A stretch of DNA of 64,000 nt from Muscardinus avellanarius (lineage: Eukaryota > Chordata > Mammalia > Rodentia > Gliridae): assembly GCA_963383645.1 (NCBI GenBank), contig OY726564.1:108207040-108271039 (forward strand), given 5' to 3'. The notes beneath the pieces were generated by a model that searched no databases, was not told the origin of the DNA, and saw only the letters and a program-made list of their open reading frames with translations. This document shows, piece after piece, positions 63,567 through 64,000 of the stretch (position 1 is its first letter; the number at the start of each line of letters is the position of its first letter). The position numbers and the translations under genes were made by a program.

Positions 63567-64000
63567 CCTCAGGGATAAGAGGGAGCTAAAGAAGAGGACA
63601 CGGCACGGCTGGTACTTCGTAGGTGGTCATCATAATCTTGATCGGCGTGCGCGGCCCCGCCGGGAAGGCCCCATGGGCTCCTGCGCTGGCCTCCTGTGTG
63701 GTCCTGGGCGCGGGGTCTGCACAGCCCTGTGGGTCTCCAGATGGACACAGCTGCCGCTGACCAAGGTCTCTCTCGTTGGCAAATAAAGCTGAGCCGCAGT
63801 TTCTGAGCCAGCCCACAGAAGGTTCCAGAAAGCTGAACACCCTCCAAGCAGGGGCCATGTCTTCTCTCTGTCCTGAAGCCCGCTAACTACTGGAACCACC
63901 TAACCAAATTCAACTTCAAGACAAGATTTCTAGAAGGAGCCTAGGACGCACCTCCAGGATCCAGAAGGTTCCAGGTGCGGCTGGGGCTCGGCCCCGACCT
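63567..64000. other. No gene seen; GC-rich unique DNA
   Basis: Three overlapping reverse frames (63569-63899) point to stop-poor GC-rich sequence, with no domain recognised. Confidence 0.45.

Overview
Organism and overall character. This is nuclear DNA of a mammal, most likely a squirrel-family (sciurid) rodent. The main evidence is dozens of copies of a two-part SINE with a 7SL/B1-like left arm and a tRNA-Ala-derived ID right arm (B1-dID type, known from squirrels, dormice and relatives). Mammal-wide relics (MIR, L2, MLT1/MaLR LTRs, old L1) support this. I see no intact cellular gene, no functional tRNA or rRNA gene and no CRISPR array. Almost every long open frame is a by-product of repeats. 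The window reads as intergenic or intronic DNA rebuilt by retroelements.

Two SINE subfamilies are named in the entries. Subfamily A has a left arm with 'cagcattcgggaggctgaga' and a right arm with 'gtagctcagaggtagaatgc'. Subfamily B has 'ccccgcgcttgggaggcgga', a short palindrome in the left arm, and a changed right arm ending 'aagggcttccaggaacccc'. The + orientation means left arm first and A-rich tail last.

Layout. 1-7.9 kb: scattered SINEs, an old L1 piece, unique DNA. 7.9-9.9 kb: a SINE whose tail has grown into 1.8 kb of GGA/GAA purine tract, all inside one target duplication in an older repeat. 10-14.4 kb: nested SINEs and a CpG-dense block (13.6-14.34 kb). 14.6-17.4 kb (minus) and 22.8-25.6 kb (plus): two full-length copies of a 2.8-kb L1-derived element with a 5' UTR, ORF1 only, an antisense piece of ancient L1 ORF2, a G-rich 3' end and an A-rich tail, each with its own target duplication. 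26-31.2 kb: MLT1 LTRs, MIR, SINEs. 31.4-31.6 kb: a small promoter-like motif cluster. 32.2 kb: a second purine/pyrimidine SINE-tail expansion. 33-46.5 kb: SINE clusters, a + strand L1 3' end (40.4-41.4 kb), MIRs (42.8-43.3 kb) and an old L1/HAL1 ORF1 relic (43.9-45.6 kb). 47.2-47.4 kb: 18 copies of a 16-bp minisatellite. 49,274-55,284: a gammaretrovirus-like provirus with paired 422-bp LTRs, a tRNA-Gln-type primer site, a gag start, a stretch of capsid and an integrase relic. An intronless USP21 deubiquitinase cDNA sits where the middle of gag should be. 55.3-64 kb: more SINEs, MLT1 and L2 relics, and unique DNA.

How the parts relate. L1-type machinery explains the SINEs, the 2.8-kb ORF1-only elements and their A-rich tails. 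SINE subfamily B entered both the 5' LTR and gag of the provirus, so it was active after that integration. The most notable objects are the USP21-carrying provirus and the ORF1-only composite family with the reversed ORF2 segment. Boundaries were read by eye and are usually good to a few bases where a target duplication is quoted, otherwise to about 10-20 bases.
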